Made by a program: the position numbers and the translations under genes. This document shows, in pieces, positions 49,308 to 57,541 of a stretch of DNA of 64,000 bases. Each line of letters begins with the position of its first letter. Position 1 is the stretch's first letter. A model generated the notes under the pieces. It was not told where the DNA came from. It made no database searches and saw only the letters and a list, made by a program, of their open reading frames with translations. Source of the DNA: Pseudomonas massiliensis (GTDB taxonomy: Bacteria > Pseudomonadota > Gammaproteobacteria > Pseudomonadales > Pseudomonadaceae); contig NZ_CCYK01000007.1 of assembly GCF_000826105.1 (NCBI RefSeq), positions 558,001 to 622,000 on the forward strand, given 5' to 3'.

Positions 49308-49991
49308 ATGAGAGGGGCGGCATGGCTGGTTGTCATTTGCGCGGCACTGGCGTTGGGCTGGCGCCTGTGGCCGCCCAGCCCTAGCTGGAATCCCTGGACG
49401 CCGCTGGATGTCACAGCCCCGCCGAACCTATTGACCCCTTACAAGCTTTGGCGCTTGCGCGGCGACCCTGGCCTATGCGCCCAGGCTTTGGCCAGTTCGA
49501 CGCTCAAGGTCATCGCCCAGGCTGATACAACGGGTGACAGCCGTTGCCCGCTTCATGATGTCGTCCGGATCTCTGGCGGCCCGGTACGCATGAGCAGCAG
49601 CTTCCTTGCCACCTGCCCGGTAGCGGTCGCCTTTGCCCTGTTCGAGCGCAACGTACTACAGCCGGCCGCCCAGGCGGCGTTCAAGACCCCGGTCGTGCAG
49701 GTCGATCACTTGGGGAGTTTCGCCTGCCGGAACATCTATAACCGCGCCCAGGGGCGACTCAGCCAGCATGCCACTGCCAACGCCCTGGATATCGCCGGGT
49801 TTCGGCTGGCCGATGGCCGCCGCGTCAGTGTCTTGAAGGGGTGGGCGGGCTCGGCAGCGGAGGCCGCCTTCCTGCGGCAAGTCCGCGACGGGGCCTGTAC
49901 AAGCTTCAATACAGTGCTGAGCCCCGACTACAACGCGGCCCACCGCAACCACTTGCATCTGGACATGGGCCCCTGGCGAGTATGTCGCTGA
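49308..49991 (+). CDS. Extensin-like C-terminal domain protein
   Basis: The 227-residue protein has one N-terminal hydrophobic segment (about 5-18, a membrane anchor or uncleaved signal) and an extensin-like_C domain (PF06904, about 55-227). It includes CPLHDVVRISGGPVRMSSSF, DHLGSFACRNIYN, SQHATANALDIAGF and NHLHLDMGPW. The last two His/Asp motifs are arranged as in zinc D,D-peptidase-like folds, suggesting a role at the cell wall, but no activity is established. Several cysteines suggest disulfides in the periplasm. It begins 15 bases after the DUF72 gene. Confidence 0.87.
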   Translation: MRGAAWLVVICAALALGWRLWPPSPSWNPWTPLDVTAPPNLLTPYKLWRLRGDPGLCAQALASSTLKVIAQADTTGDSRCPLHDVVRISGGPVRMSSSFLATCPVAVAFALFERNVLQPAAQAAFKTPVVQVDHLGSFACRNIYNRAQGRLSQHATANALDIAGFRLADGRRVSVLKGWAGSAAEAAFLRQVRDGACTSFNTVLSPDYNAAHRNHLHLDMGPWRVCR

Positions 49992-50091
49992 ACGGGGAAT
50001 TATTTCTGGGTATTTCCACGTCCGCACCGGCACCGATTTCCTCTGTCTGATCTTGTGCAGATTTCCCCCACCGCGGTCCCGGAGGCCGCCC

Positions 50092-50463
50092 ATGTATCGC
50101 AAACTCTTGTTGATCGCTTCCCTGGGAACGCTGCTTGGAGCCTGCGCGCCTTATGCCACCAGTGGCTATGTACAGACGGACGTCTATACCGTACAGAGCC
50201 CGACCTATGAGTACCGCCCTTATGCATACCCCTATGGCTACACCAGCGGCTATTACGTAAGGCCGGCCCCTCGGTATTACGTGCCTGCGCCTCATTATCG
50301 TCGGCCACCGCCTCCACCGGCCTGGCGTCCGGGCCCGCCACCGCGGCCAGGCATGGGCTGGCATGGCGGCCCACCGCCCCACTGGCGCGGTGACCGCGGG
50401 CCGGATTGGCGGGATCATGGTCGAGGAGGGCCGGAGCGGGGGTATTGGCAGCGGGATCGCTAA
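50092..50463 (+). CDS. Tyr/Pro/Arg-rich lipoprotein
   Basis: ATG 50092 with GGAGG 6 bases upstream gives 123 residues. The lipobox LLGAC (Cys18) is followed by a tyrosine- and proline-rich mature part (YRPYAYPYGYTSGYYV, then RRPPPPPAWRPGPPPRPG) ending in Arg/Gly/Asp-rich sequence. Such low-complexity lipoproteins are common in proteobacteria but not functionally defined. It is followed by 287 bases with REP-like elements. Confidence 0.8.
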   Translation: MYRKLLLIASLGTLLGACAPYATSGYVQTDVYTVQSPTYEYRPYAYPYGYTSGYYVRPAPRYYVPAPHYRRPPPPPAWRPGPPPRPGMGWHGGPPPHWRGDRGPDWRDHGRGGPERGYWQRDR

Positions 50464-50545
50464 GTAGCAACGAAGTGAGCTAGCGAACCTTGCGCGGATG
50501 GCACAGGCGCCGCGGCAGGCGAGCGGCGCCAGGCTAGGAATGCCT

Positions 50546-50572
50546 GTGGGAGCTAGCGACAGCTAGCGAAGG
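50546..50572. repeat. REP-like element (variant)
   Basis: GCTAGC-gaca-GCTAGC (50552-50567), preceded by GTGGGA, is a variant of the GCCAGC/GCTGGC family found elsewhere in this window. Confidence 0.65.
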
Positions 50573-50626
50573 GAATGTGAACTGAACATCCGCCAGTTGC
50601 CGCTGACTCTCATTCAACGCCGGGCA

Positions 50627-50678
50627 GCAGGCGAAGCTCCAGAATGCGGTGCAATGGCCATTCGCGAGCTCCGCCTGC
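50627..50678. repeat. Inverted repeat, GAAGCTC/GAGCTCC type
   Basis: GCAGGCGAAGCTC and its mirror GAGCTCCGCCTGC enclose a 26-base centre. Same family as the element after lysS (37896-37960). Together with the preceding element it fills the 50464-50750 gap, where I see no gene. Confidence 0.75.
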
Positions 50679-50750
50679 GGCTGCGCCCGCCTCCTACAAT
50701 GCGGCGCTCACTTTCGGACAGCGCTCTACAATGATGCTTCGCCGGGTTCC

Positions 50751-51854
50751 TTAAAGATCAGCCAATGGATGTTCCCCATCCCAGGCCTGACTGAAGTGCG
50801 CCCTGACCACCGCTTCGGGAATCGCCGCCACGTCGGGCCAGTGCCAGTGGGGCGTGTTGTCCTTGTCCACCAGGCGGGCACGTACCCCTTCGCTGAACTC
50901 TGGGTGTCGGCAGCAGTTCAGGCTCAGGCCGTACTCCATCCGCAATACTTGGGCCAGGGACAGCCGCCGGGCCTTGCGCAGTTGATGCCAGGCCAGGTGT
51001 GCGGTGAGCGGGCAGCCGGTGGCCAGGTTGCGCGCAGCCTGGGCTAGGTCCGGGTCGGGGTGGTCCTGCCAGCGCGCGATGGCTTTCCACGCCTGTACTG
51101 GCCCCGGGACATCCAGCAAAGCGTCGATCGCCGGCCGCCGCGCCAGCCATCGTGGTTCAGGACGGTCGGGTTCGGCCTCGTGCTCCAGGGCGCGCAGCAG
51201 GCTGATCAATTGCAGCTCTGAGTCTTCCTGCCAGTTCAACTGAACCAGCCCGTCGATTAACGCATCCTGCTGGTCGTCTCGCAGCAATCGATCCGCCAGG
51301 CCCAGGGCCACCGCGTCGCTGCCGTTCACCTGGGCCCCGGTCAGGGCCAGGAACAGCCCGAGCTTGCCAGGGAGACGGTTGTAGAACCAACCAGCGCCTA
51401 CATCCGGGTAAAGTCCGATGCTCACTTCCGGCATGGCCAGGCGACTGCCTGGGGTAACGATGCGGATCGAGGCACCCTGCAACAGGCCCATGCCGCCGCC
51501 GAGCACGTAGCCATGCCCCCAGCAGATGACGGGTCGGCCATAGGTGTGCAGACGGTAGTCCAGCCGGTATTCCGCGGCGAAGAAGCGCGCCGCCAGGGCA
51601 GGGACCTCGCCGGGCCGGGCGCGGCACGCCTCCACCAGGCTGCGTACGTCGCCCCCCGCGCAGAAGGCCTTGGGCCCGTTGCCGCGCAACAGCACGCAGG
51701 CGATGCGCGGGTCCTGCTCCCAGGCATCGAGTCGATCGAGCAAGGCTTCGATCATTGGCAAGGAAAGGGCATTGAGGGATCTGGGCGCATCCAGGCTGGC
51801 AATGCCGATACGTGCGCCATTGGCCCCCAGCAGCTCTTCGAAACTCAGATTCAT
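50751..51854 (-). CDS. Enoyl-CoA hydratase/isomerase family, 3-hydroxyisobutyryl-CoA hydrolase type
   Basis: The 367-residue protein has the crotonase fold with SLDAPRSLNALSLPMIEAL, the oxyanion segments GPKAFCAGGDVRSL and GHGYVLGGGMGLLQG, and PEVSIGLYPDVGAGWF. The last is characteristic of the HIBYL-CoA hydrolase branch (valine catabolism). The longer C-terminal domain (PF16113-like, about 240-367) also fits that branch. The precise substrate is uncertain without a tree. It is transcribed away from ung. Confidence 0.88.
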   Translation of the reverse strand: MNLSFEELLGANGARIGIASLDAPRSLNALSLPMIEALLDRLDAWEQDPRIACVLLRGNGPKAFCAGGDVRSLVEACRARPGEVPALAARFFAAEYRLDYRLHTYGRPVICWGHGYVLGGGMGLLQGASIRIVTPGSRLAMPEVSIGLYPDVGAGWFYNRLPGKLGLFLALTGAQVNGSDAVALGLADRLLRDDQQDALIDGLVQLNWQEDSELQLISLLRALEHEAEPDRPEPRWLARRPAIDALLDVPGPVQAWKAIARWQDHPDPDLAQAARNLATGCPLTAHLAWHQLRKARRLSLAQVLRMEYGLSLNCCRHPEFSEGVRARLVDKDNTPHWHWPDVAAIPEAVVRAHFSQAWDGEHPLADL

Positions 51855-51935
51855 CGAAACCTCTGTTCAGCGCTTATTGGAATTATGGACCGCCACCCGG
51901 CGGTTCGATTGACAACAGAGAGGGTCTTTCCTAGT

Positions 51936-51957
51936 GTCCATGGATTGTTCCATGGAC
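51936..51957. promoter_or_regulatory. Palindrome just upstream of ung
   Basis: GTCCATGGA-ttgt-TCCATGGAC is a 9-bp perfect inverted repeat ending 6 bases before the ung ATG. It could form a hairpin masking the start or serve as a binding site in the short divergent gap. Confidence 0.45.
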
Positions 51958-51963
51958 TGCCAC

Positions 51964-52659
51964 ATGACCACCATTGCACCTGAAGACGATCGCATCAAGC
52001 TCGAGCCCAGCTGGAAACAGGCCCTCAAGACTGAATTCGACCAGCCATACATGCACCAGTTGCGTGACTTCCTGCGCCATGAGCTGGCCGCAGGCAAGGA
52101 AATCTATCCGCCCGGCCCCCTGATTTTCAATGCCCTCAACCTGACGCCCCTGGACAAGGTCAAGGTAGTGATCCTTGGCCAGGATCCTTATCACGGGCCA
52201 GGGCAGGCCCACGGCTTGTGCTTTTCGGTCCAGCCCGGAGTGCCGGCACCGCCATCCTTGGTGAACGTGTTCAAGGAGCTCAAGCGCGACCTCAACCTGC
52301 CGGTCCCCAACCATGGTTGCCTGCAGCATTGGGCTGAACAGGGTGTGTTGCTGCTCAACACCACCTTGACCGTGGAGCGGGGCCAGGCGGCGTCCCATGC
52401 CAAGAAAGGCTGGGAACCCTTCACCGACAGGATCATCCAGACGGTCAGCGATCGTTGCGAACACGTGGTGTTTCTGCTCTGGGGCGCTCATGCCCAGAGC
52501 AAGCGGAAACTCATCGACGGCACTCGCCATCTGGTGTTGACCTCAGCGCACCCCTCGCCATTGTCGGCGCACCGGGGTTTCCTGGGGAACGGCCATTTCA
52601 GCCGGGCCAATCAATTCCTGCAGGACCACCACCTGGCCCCTATCGACTGGAGCCTATGA
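51964..52659 (+). CDS. ung: Uracil-DNA glycosylase
   Basis: Ung removes uracil from DNA. ATG 51964 gives 231 residues starting [19 protein letters not shown]; a frame ten codons longer overlaps the palindrome described at 51936. Family-1 motifs are intact: [17 protein letters not shown] with catalytic Asp74, [10 protein letters not shown], and [11 protein letters not shown] with His196. No strong ribosome site was found. The stop region overlaps the convergent AbrB-family gene by 6 bases. Confidence 0.96.
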   Translation: MTTIAPEDDRIKLEPSWKQALKTEFDQPYMHQLRDFLRHELAAGKEIYPPGPLIFNALNLTPLDKVKVVILGQDPYHGPGQAHGLCFSVQPGVPAPPSLVNVFKELKRDLNLPVPNHGCLQHWAEQGVLLLNTTLTVERGQAASHAKKGWEPFTDRIIQTVSDRCEHVVFLLWGAHAQSKRKLIDGTRHLVLTSAHPSPLSAHRGFLGNGHFSRANQFLQDHHLAPIDWSL

Positions 52660-53688
52660 GGCGACCTGGCGATTCCAACGGCGGAACAGCGGTTCGGCCA
52701 GGAAGAGCACGAACACCAGGCGCATGACCTGCATCGCCGTGACCAATGGCACCGACAGCTGAAGGGCTTCGGCGGTCAGGCTCATCTCCGCGATGCCGCC
52801 GGGCATCATGCCCAGGGTAAGAGAACGCAGGTCCAGGTGGGTGGCTGTGCTCAGCAGCAGGGCGGCCAGGCCGGCGATCAGCATGGTCAACAGGGTACCG
52901 ACCAGGGTGCGGCCCAGGAATGACGGAGCGCGGCGGAAAAAGGCCCGGTTGAAGTGACAGCCCAGTCCGCTGCCAATCAGCCACTGCCCTGCCTGGCTGG
53001 CACCCGGGGGCAGGCTTCCTTGAAGCTGAAAGCCGATGCTCAAGCCCGCTGCCAGCGCCAAGGGGCCGAACAGCCAGGGGTTGGGTTGGCCGAGGGCTTG
53101 CCAGGCCAGCGCTGCCCCCAGCCCTAGTAGCCCGATCAGCGCCAGCCAGCTCCAGCCCAAGGAAGCTGCATGGGAAAGCACCGCGCCTTCACCCAGCAGG
53201 TACTTGAACAGGGCGGGCACCAGCAGCACCACGAGCAATACCCGCAGACTCTGGCCAGCGGCGACCTGACCCAGATTGGCCCCGTTGCGCGCGCCCAGGT
53301 TGACCATTTCTCCCGATCCTCCCGGCATGCTGGAGAAGAAAGCGGTAGGGCGATCCTCGCCCGTGCGTAGCAGCAGCCAGACGCTGACCAGGCTGGAGAC
53401 GCTTGTCACGAAGGCGCCCGCGAGGATCAGCAGCCCGTGGTCAGCGACCTGATCAAGCACCTCGGGGGTGAAGTGCAAGCCGATGCCGATGCCGATGATC
53501 CATTGGCCGCAACGTCGCCCATTGGGAATTTCCTTCAACTGCCAGGGCGTGGCGCAACGCACCAGGATCACCGCCAGCAGGGCGCCGGTCATCCAGGGGA
53601 GTGGCCAGCCGGCCATGCTGGCCAAGGCCCCGCCTGCCAGGCCGACCGTGGCGGTGACCCACCACGGCGGCGTTCGTACGTCAGGCAT
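52654..53688 (-). CDS. AbrB-family (AmoA-like) membrane transporter
   Basis: The 344-residue protein of PF05145 has about nine or ten membrane helices in two repeated halves ([75 protein letters not shown]). The family is loosely annotated as ammonia monooxygenase or aconitate/tricarballylate-type transporters; function is not settled. Its start overlaps the tctA stop by 8 bases, so it is translationally coupled to tctCBA. This supports a role in the tricarboxylate pathway. Confidence 0.88.
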   Translation of the reverse strand: MPDVRTPPWWVTATVGLAGGALASMAGWPLPWMTGALLAVILVRCATPWQLKEIPNGRRCGQWIIGIGIGLHFTPEVLDQVADHGLLILAGAFVTSVSSLVSVWLLLRTGEDRPTAFFSSMPGGSGEMVNLGARNGANLGQVAAGQSLRVLLVVLLVPALFKYLLGEGAVLSHAASLGWSWLALIGLLGLGAALAWQALGQPNPWLFGPLALAAGLSIGFQLQGSLPPGASQAGQWLIGSGLGCHFNRAFFRRAPSFLGRTLVGTLLTMLIAGLAALLLSTATHLDLRSLTLGMMPGGIAEMSLTAEALQLSVPLVTAMQVMRLVFVLFLAEPLFRRWNRQVAS

Positions 53689-55192
53689 GGGCCGCCTGCC
53701 GCGCCCGTTGGCGGTTGCGCCACAACCGCAGCAGCGGCAAGGCCAGCATGACCGCGGTCAACACCCAGGTCCCCAGCGTAATGGGGCTGGACACCAGGAT
53801 CTGCAGGTCGCCATTGGAGATGGACAGTGCCCGGCGCAGGTTCTGTTCCATCAGCCCGCCCAGGATGAAGCCCAGCAGCAGCGGTGAAAGCGGGAAGTCC
53901 AGCTTACGCAGGATGTAGCCGAAGATGCCGATGCCCACCATCAGGAACAGGTCGAAGGTGGTGGCGTGCACGGCGTATACGCCGATACCGGTGATGATGG
54001 CGATGATTGGCACCAGGGCCCAGTTGGGTATGGCCAGGATACGGGTGAAGACGCGGATCATCGGAATGTTGAGGATCACCAGCATCACGTTGGCGATGAA
54101 CAGCGAGGCAATCAGGCCCCAGACGAGATCCGGCTGCTGCTCGAACAACATCGGCCCAGGGGTGATGTTGTAAAGGCTCAGCGCGCCGATCATCACCGCC
54201 GTGGTGCCTGAACCCGGTACGCCGAGGGTCAGCATCGGCACCAGCGCGCCGCAGGCGGCGGCGCCGATAGCGGTTTCCGGGGCGGCCAGGCCGCGCAGGT
54301 CGCCCTGGCCGAAGCGGCTAGCGGGCCCGGCCATGCGTTTCTCCGTCATGTAGGCCACCGCGCTGGCCAGGGTAGCGCCGGCGCCGGGCAGCACGCCCAT
54401 GATGAAGCCCAGCAAGCCACAGCGCAGGTTGACCCAACCAACGCTGAGCGCCTCTTTGGCGTTGAACAGCATTCGCCCGGTGGCCTTGGCCGCGGCGTGG
54501 CCATGCTGAGTTTTTTCCAGCAGCAACAGGATCTCGGACACCGAGAACAACCCCAGCACCAGCACCACGAACTGCACGCCATCGGCCAGGTGCACGCTGT
54601 CGCCGGTGAAGCGATAGACCCCGCTGTTGGCGTCGATGCCGACGGTGGACAGGAACAGGCCGATCAGCGCCGCCATGAAGGTCTTCACTGGCCGGTTACC
54701 GGCCATGCCGCCCAGGCAAACGATGGCGAAGACCATGAGGGCGAAATATTCCGCCGGGCCGAAGGCCACCGCCCAGCGCGCCAGGATCGGGGCGAACAAC
54801 ACCATGCCGCAGGTGGCGATGAGGGCGCCGATGAACGAGCTCCAGGCCGACAGCGACAGGGCCACGCCGGCCAGGCCCTGACGGGCGAGGGGATAGCCGT
54901 CCAGAGTGGTCATCACGGTAGAGGCTTCGCCGGGAATGTTCAGCAGGATGGAGCTGATGCGCCCGCCATACTCGCAGCCCAGATACACCGCGGCGCAAAG
55001 GATCAGCGCCGATTCGGGCGGCAGGCCCAGGGCGAAGGCCACGGGAATCAGCAAGGCCACGCCGTTGATGGGCCCCAGGCCCGGCAGCAGGCCGACCACG
55101 GTGCCGATCAGCGTGCCGATCAAGGCGGTGATCAGGTTGTAGGGGGACATGGCCACGCCAAAGCCCTGGCCCAGGTAACCGAGGGTATCCAT
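53681..55192 (-). CDS. tctA: Tripartite tricarboxylate transporter, large membrane subunit TctA
   Basis: ATG 55192 gives 503 residues with about twelve helices. Family segments are GTVVGLLPGLGPINGVALLI, YLGCEYGGRISSILLNIPGE, and the second half repeat GFIMGVLPGAGATLASAVAY and LVPMLTLGVPGSGTTAVM. It forms the import channel with TctB, fed by TctC. tctB ends 1 base before the start, and the downstream AbrB-family gene overlaps its end. Confidence 0.95.
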   Translation of the reverse strand: MDTLGYLGQGFGVAMSPYNLITALIGTLIGTVVGLLPGLGPINGVALLIPVAFALGLPPESALILCAAVYLGCEYGGRISSILLNIPGEASTVMTTLDGYPLARQGLAGVALSLSAWSSFIGALIATCGMVLFAPILARWAVAFGPAEYFALMVFAIVCLGGMAGNRPVKTFMAALIGLFLSTVGIDANSGVYRFTGDSVHLADGVQFVVLVLGLFSVSEILLLLEKTQHGHAAAKATGRMLFNAKEALSVGWVNLRCGLLGFIMGVLPGAGATLASAVAYMTEKRMAGPASRFGQGDLRGLAAPETAIGAAACGALVPMLTLGVPGSGTTAVMIGALSLYNITPGPMLFEQQPDLVWGLIASLFIANVMLVILNIPMIRVFTRILAIPNWALVPIIAIITGIGVYAVHATTFDLFLMVGIGIFGYILRKLDFPLSPLLLGFILGGLMEQNLRRALSISNGDLQILVSSPITLGTWVLTAVMLALPLLRLWRNRQRARQAAHA

Positions 55193-55193
55193 A

Positions 55194-55658
55194 TCAGTTC
55201 TCCAGAAGGCTGAGCAGGCCCAGCGGTAGTGGGACGTCCATAAGCCGATCGAACAGGATGTACAGCGCAAGCGCAGTCAGAGGAATCACCAGCAGTGCCG
55301 GCATCCAGCGCCCGCCGTAGAGCCTTGCCATGGGCACGCCTATCAGCACGCTGCTGAGGATGAAGCCGAGGGGCTCGAACAGCCCCGCGAACAACAGCAG
55401 CAAGCCGATGCAGGCGACTATCTTGAGCAGGCCATGGCGATCGAGTTGGGGCTCATCCTCACCATGGACGATGGCGGCCGGACGGATCAGCATGTAGAGC
55501 GCGGCGATACCCAGCAGGGTCAGCAGCAGCAGGGGGTAGGCTCGGGGGCCGACAGGTTCGTATGAAAAAGCCGCCTGATAAGGCCAGGCCATGATCGCCA
55601 GGGCGGCGCATGCCAGCAGCAGCACCGCGGCGAAGGCCCGTTGCAATGTATTCATCAT
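55194..55658 (-). CDS. tctB: Tripartite tricarboxylate transporter, small membrane subunit TctB
   Basis: The 154-residue protein has four hydrophobic helices (LLLACAALAIMAWPYQAAF, AYPLLLLTLLGIAALYML, FEPLGFILSSVLIGVPMARL, ALLVIPLTALALYILFDRLM). Two consecutive Met codons are possible starts; GGAG lies 6 bases before ATG 55658. The order tctC-tctB-tctA is standard. Confidence 0.92.
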   Translation of the reverse strand: MMNTLQRAFAAVLLLACAALAIMAWPYQAAFSYEPVGPRAYPLLLLTLLGIAALYMLIRPAAIVHGEDEPQLDRHGLLKIVACIGLLLLFAGLFEPLGFILSSVLIGVPMARLYGGRWMPALLVIPLTALALYILFDRLMDVPLPLGLLSLLEN

Positions 55659-55700
55659 TGTATTCTCCGGCGTGCCCACCCCTGGGGTGGGCGCAAGCGG

Positions 55701-56681
55701 TCACTGGATCAGCCCGAATTCCTTGGCCAACACCTTGTAATCGGCCACCTGTTTCTTCACATAGGTGTCCAACTCCGCGCCGGTAAGGGCGAAGGGAAAG
55801 AGCTCACGGTCATCACGCAGCTTGGCGAATTGCTCGCTGGCCAACAGCTTGTCGAAGGTGGTCTTCCACCAGGCATAGTCTTCGTCGCTGACCTTGGGCC
55901 CCACGTAGAAACCGCGCACCACCGGCCACACGATGTCGTAGCCTTGCTCCTTGGCGGTGGGGATGTCCTTCATGTCCGGCTCTTCCAGGCGCTTGTCCGA
56001 GAACACCGCCAGCAGGCGCATCTTGCCCGCGATTACGTTGGGCATGGAGTCGGAAATATCCGTACTGCCCACCTGGATGTGGTGACCCAGCAGCGCCGTG
56101 GTGATTTCGCCGCCGCCCTCCAGGGCTACGTAGCGCAATTCGCGGGGGTTGATGCCCGCGGCCTTGGCGATCAGGGCGGTTTGCATCCAGTCCTGGCTGC
56201 CCACGGTGCCGCCGGAGCCGATCACCACCTGACTGGGGTCTTTCTTGAGCGCCTGTACCAGGTCATCGAGGGTCTTGAAGGGGGAGTCGCTGGCTACCGC
56301 GATGGCGCCATAGCTGGTGCCGACTGCCGCCAGCCAGCGCACGGCATTTTCGTCGAAGCGCCCGAACTTGCCTTGGGCGAGGTTCAGCAGCGAGCCGCTG
56401 GACCACGCTACCACCGTCCCGCCATCGGCGGGGCGCTGCGCCACTACCGCGTTATAGGCGACCGCGCCGACACCGCCAGGCATGTAGGTGACACGCATGG
56501 GTTTGCTCAACAGCTTCTGCTCGAGCAGGCCGCTTTGAATCAGTTTGCAGGTGAGGTCGAAGCCGCCGCCAGGAGCCGCCGGAGCAATGCATTCCGGGCG
56601 TTTGGGTTCTTCGGCGAGGGCGGGTGCGGCCAGCGTCACACAGGTGACGGCCAGCGCGAGTGAGCGCAGTATCGGGTTCAT
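55701..56681 (-). CDS. tctC: Tricarboxylate-binding periplasmic protein TctC
   Basis: The 326-residue protein has a Sec signal (cleaved after APALA) and the bug-family fold (IAPAAPGGGFDLTCKLIQSG, MPGGVGAVAYNAVVAQ, VVIGSGGTVGSQDWMQT). It captures citrate or a similar tricarboxylate for TctAB. It is divergent from tctD across 188 bases, which should hold a TctD-controlled promoter. In several pseudomonads the porin gene opdH lies here; it is absent. Confidence 0.94.
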   Translation of the reverse strand: MNPILRSLALAVTCVTLAAPALAEEPKRPECIAPAAPGGGFDLTCKLIQSGLLEQKLLSKPMRVTYMPGGVGAVAYNAVVAQRPADGGTVVAWSSGSLLNLAQGKFGRFDENAVRWLAAVGTSYGAIAVASDSPFKTLDDLVQALKKDPSQVVIGSGGTVGSQDWMQTALIAKAAGINPRELRYVALEGGGEITTALLGHHIQVGSTDISDSMPNVIAGKMRLLAVFSDKRLEEPDMKDIPTAKEQGYDIVWPVVRGFYVGPKVSDEDYAWWKTTFDKLLASEQFAKLRDDRELFPFALTGAELDTYVKKQVADYKVLAKEFGLIQ

Positions 56682-56869
56682 GGTGACTCCATTGTTGTTG
56701 TTTTTGTCTGGCGGAAAAGTCCGCCTGCCCAGAGCCTAGGAAACGAACCTTTCACCAAGCTTTCATGCCCCGCCATGGCGCGGAAAATCCGCCGTTACGG
56801 CAGTGGCGTATCGCCAATAGGCGATGAATAGGGGACACTTCGCAGCCGCTGGTAGCCGAGGGGAGAGCG

Positions 56870-57541
56870 ATGCGCATTCTGCTGGTAGAAGACCATGAGC
56901 AATTATCCGAGAGCGTAGCCCAGGCTCTGAAGGCGGCTGGGTTGACCGTGGACGTCTTGCACGACGGCGTGGCGGCAGACCTGGCCCTGGCCAGCGAAGA
57001 CTACGCCATGGCCATCCTGGACGTGGGCTTGCCCCGCCTGGACGGCTTCGAGGTGCTGGCCCGCTTGCGCGACCGCGGTCGCAACCTGCCAGTGCTGATG
57101 CTCACCGCGCGCAGCGATGTGCGCGACCGGGTCCATGGCCTGAACCTCGGCGCCGACGATTACCTAGCCAAGCCCTTCGAGCTGAGCGAACTGGAGGCGC
57201 GGGTCAAGGCGCTACTGCGGCGAACCCTGCTTGGCGGCGAGCGCCAGCAGCGCTGCGGGGCCCTGGTGTACGACCTGGAAGCCAGGCGCTTCAGCATTGG
57301 CGAGGTGCCGCTGGTGCTGACATCGCGGGAGCAGTCGGTGTTGCAGGCGTTGATCGCCCGCCCCGGACGGGTGATGAGCAAGGAACAGCTGGCGGCCCAG
57401 GTATTCGGCCTGGACGAGGATGCCAGCGCGGAAGCCATCGAGATCTACATTCATCGACTGCGCAAGAAACTCGACGGCCAGGGGGTGGCCATCGTGACCT
57501 TCCGCGGCCTGGGCTACCTGCTCGAGGCCCGTGATGCCTAG
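56870..57541 (+). CDS. tctD: Two-component response regulator TctD (OmpR family)
   Basis: The 223-residue protein has a receiver with Asp51 (MAILDVGLPRLDG) and Lys (AKPFELSEL), and a C-terminal winged-helix domain (about 125-220, including SREQSVLQALIARPGRVMSK and VDIYIHRLRKKL-like EIYIHRLRKKLDG). It would activate tctCBA in response to tricarboxylates. It overlaps tctE by 8 bases. Confidence 0.93.
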   Translation: MRILLVEDHEQLSESVAQALKAAGLTVDVLHDGVAADLALASEDYAMAILDVGLPRLDGFEVLARLRDRGRNLPVLMLTARSDVRDRVHGLNLGADDYLAKPFELSELEARVKALLRRTLLGGERQQRCGALVYDLEARRFSIGEVPLVLTSREQSVLQALIARPGRVMSKEQLAAQVFGLDEDASAEAIEIYIHRLRKKLDGQGVAIVTFRGLGYLLEARDA

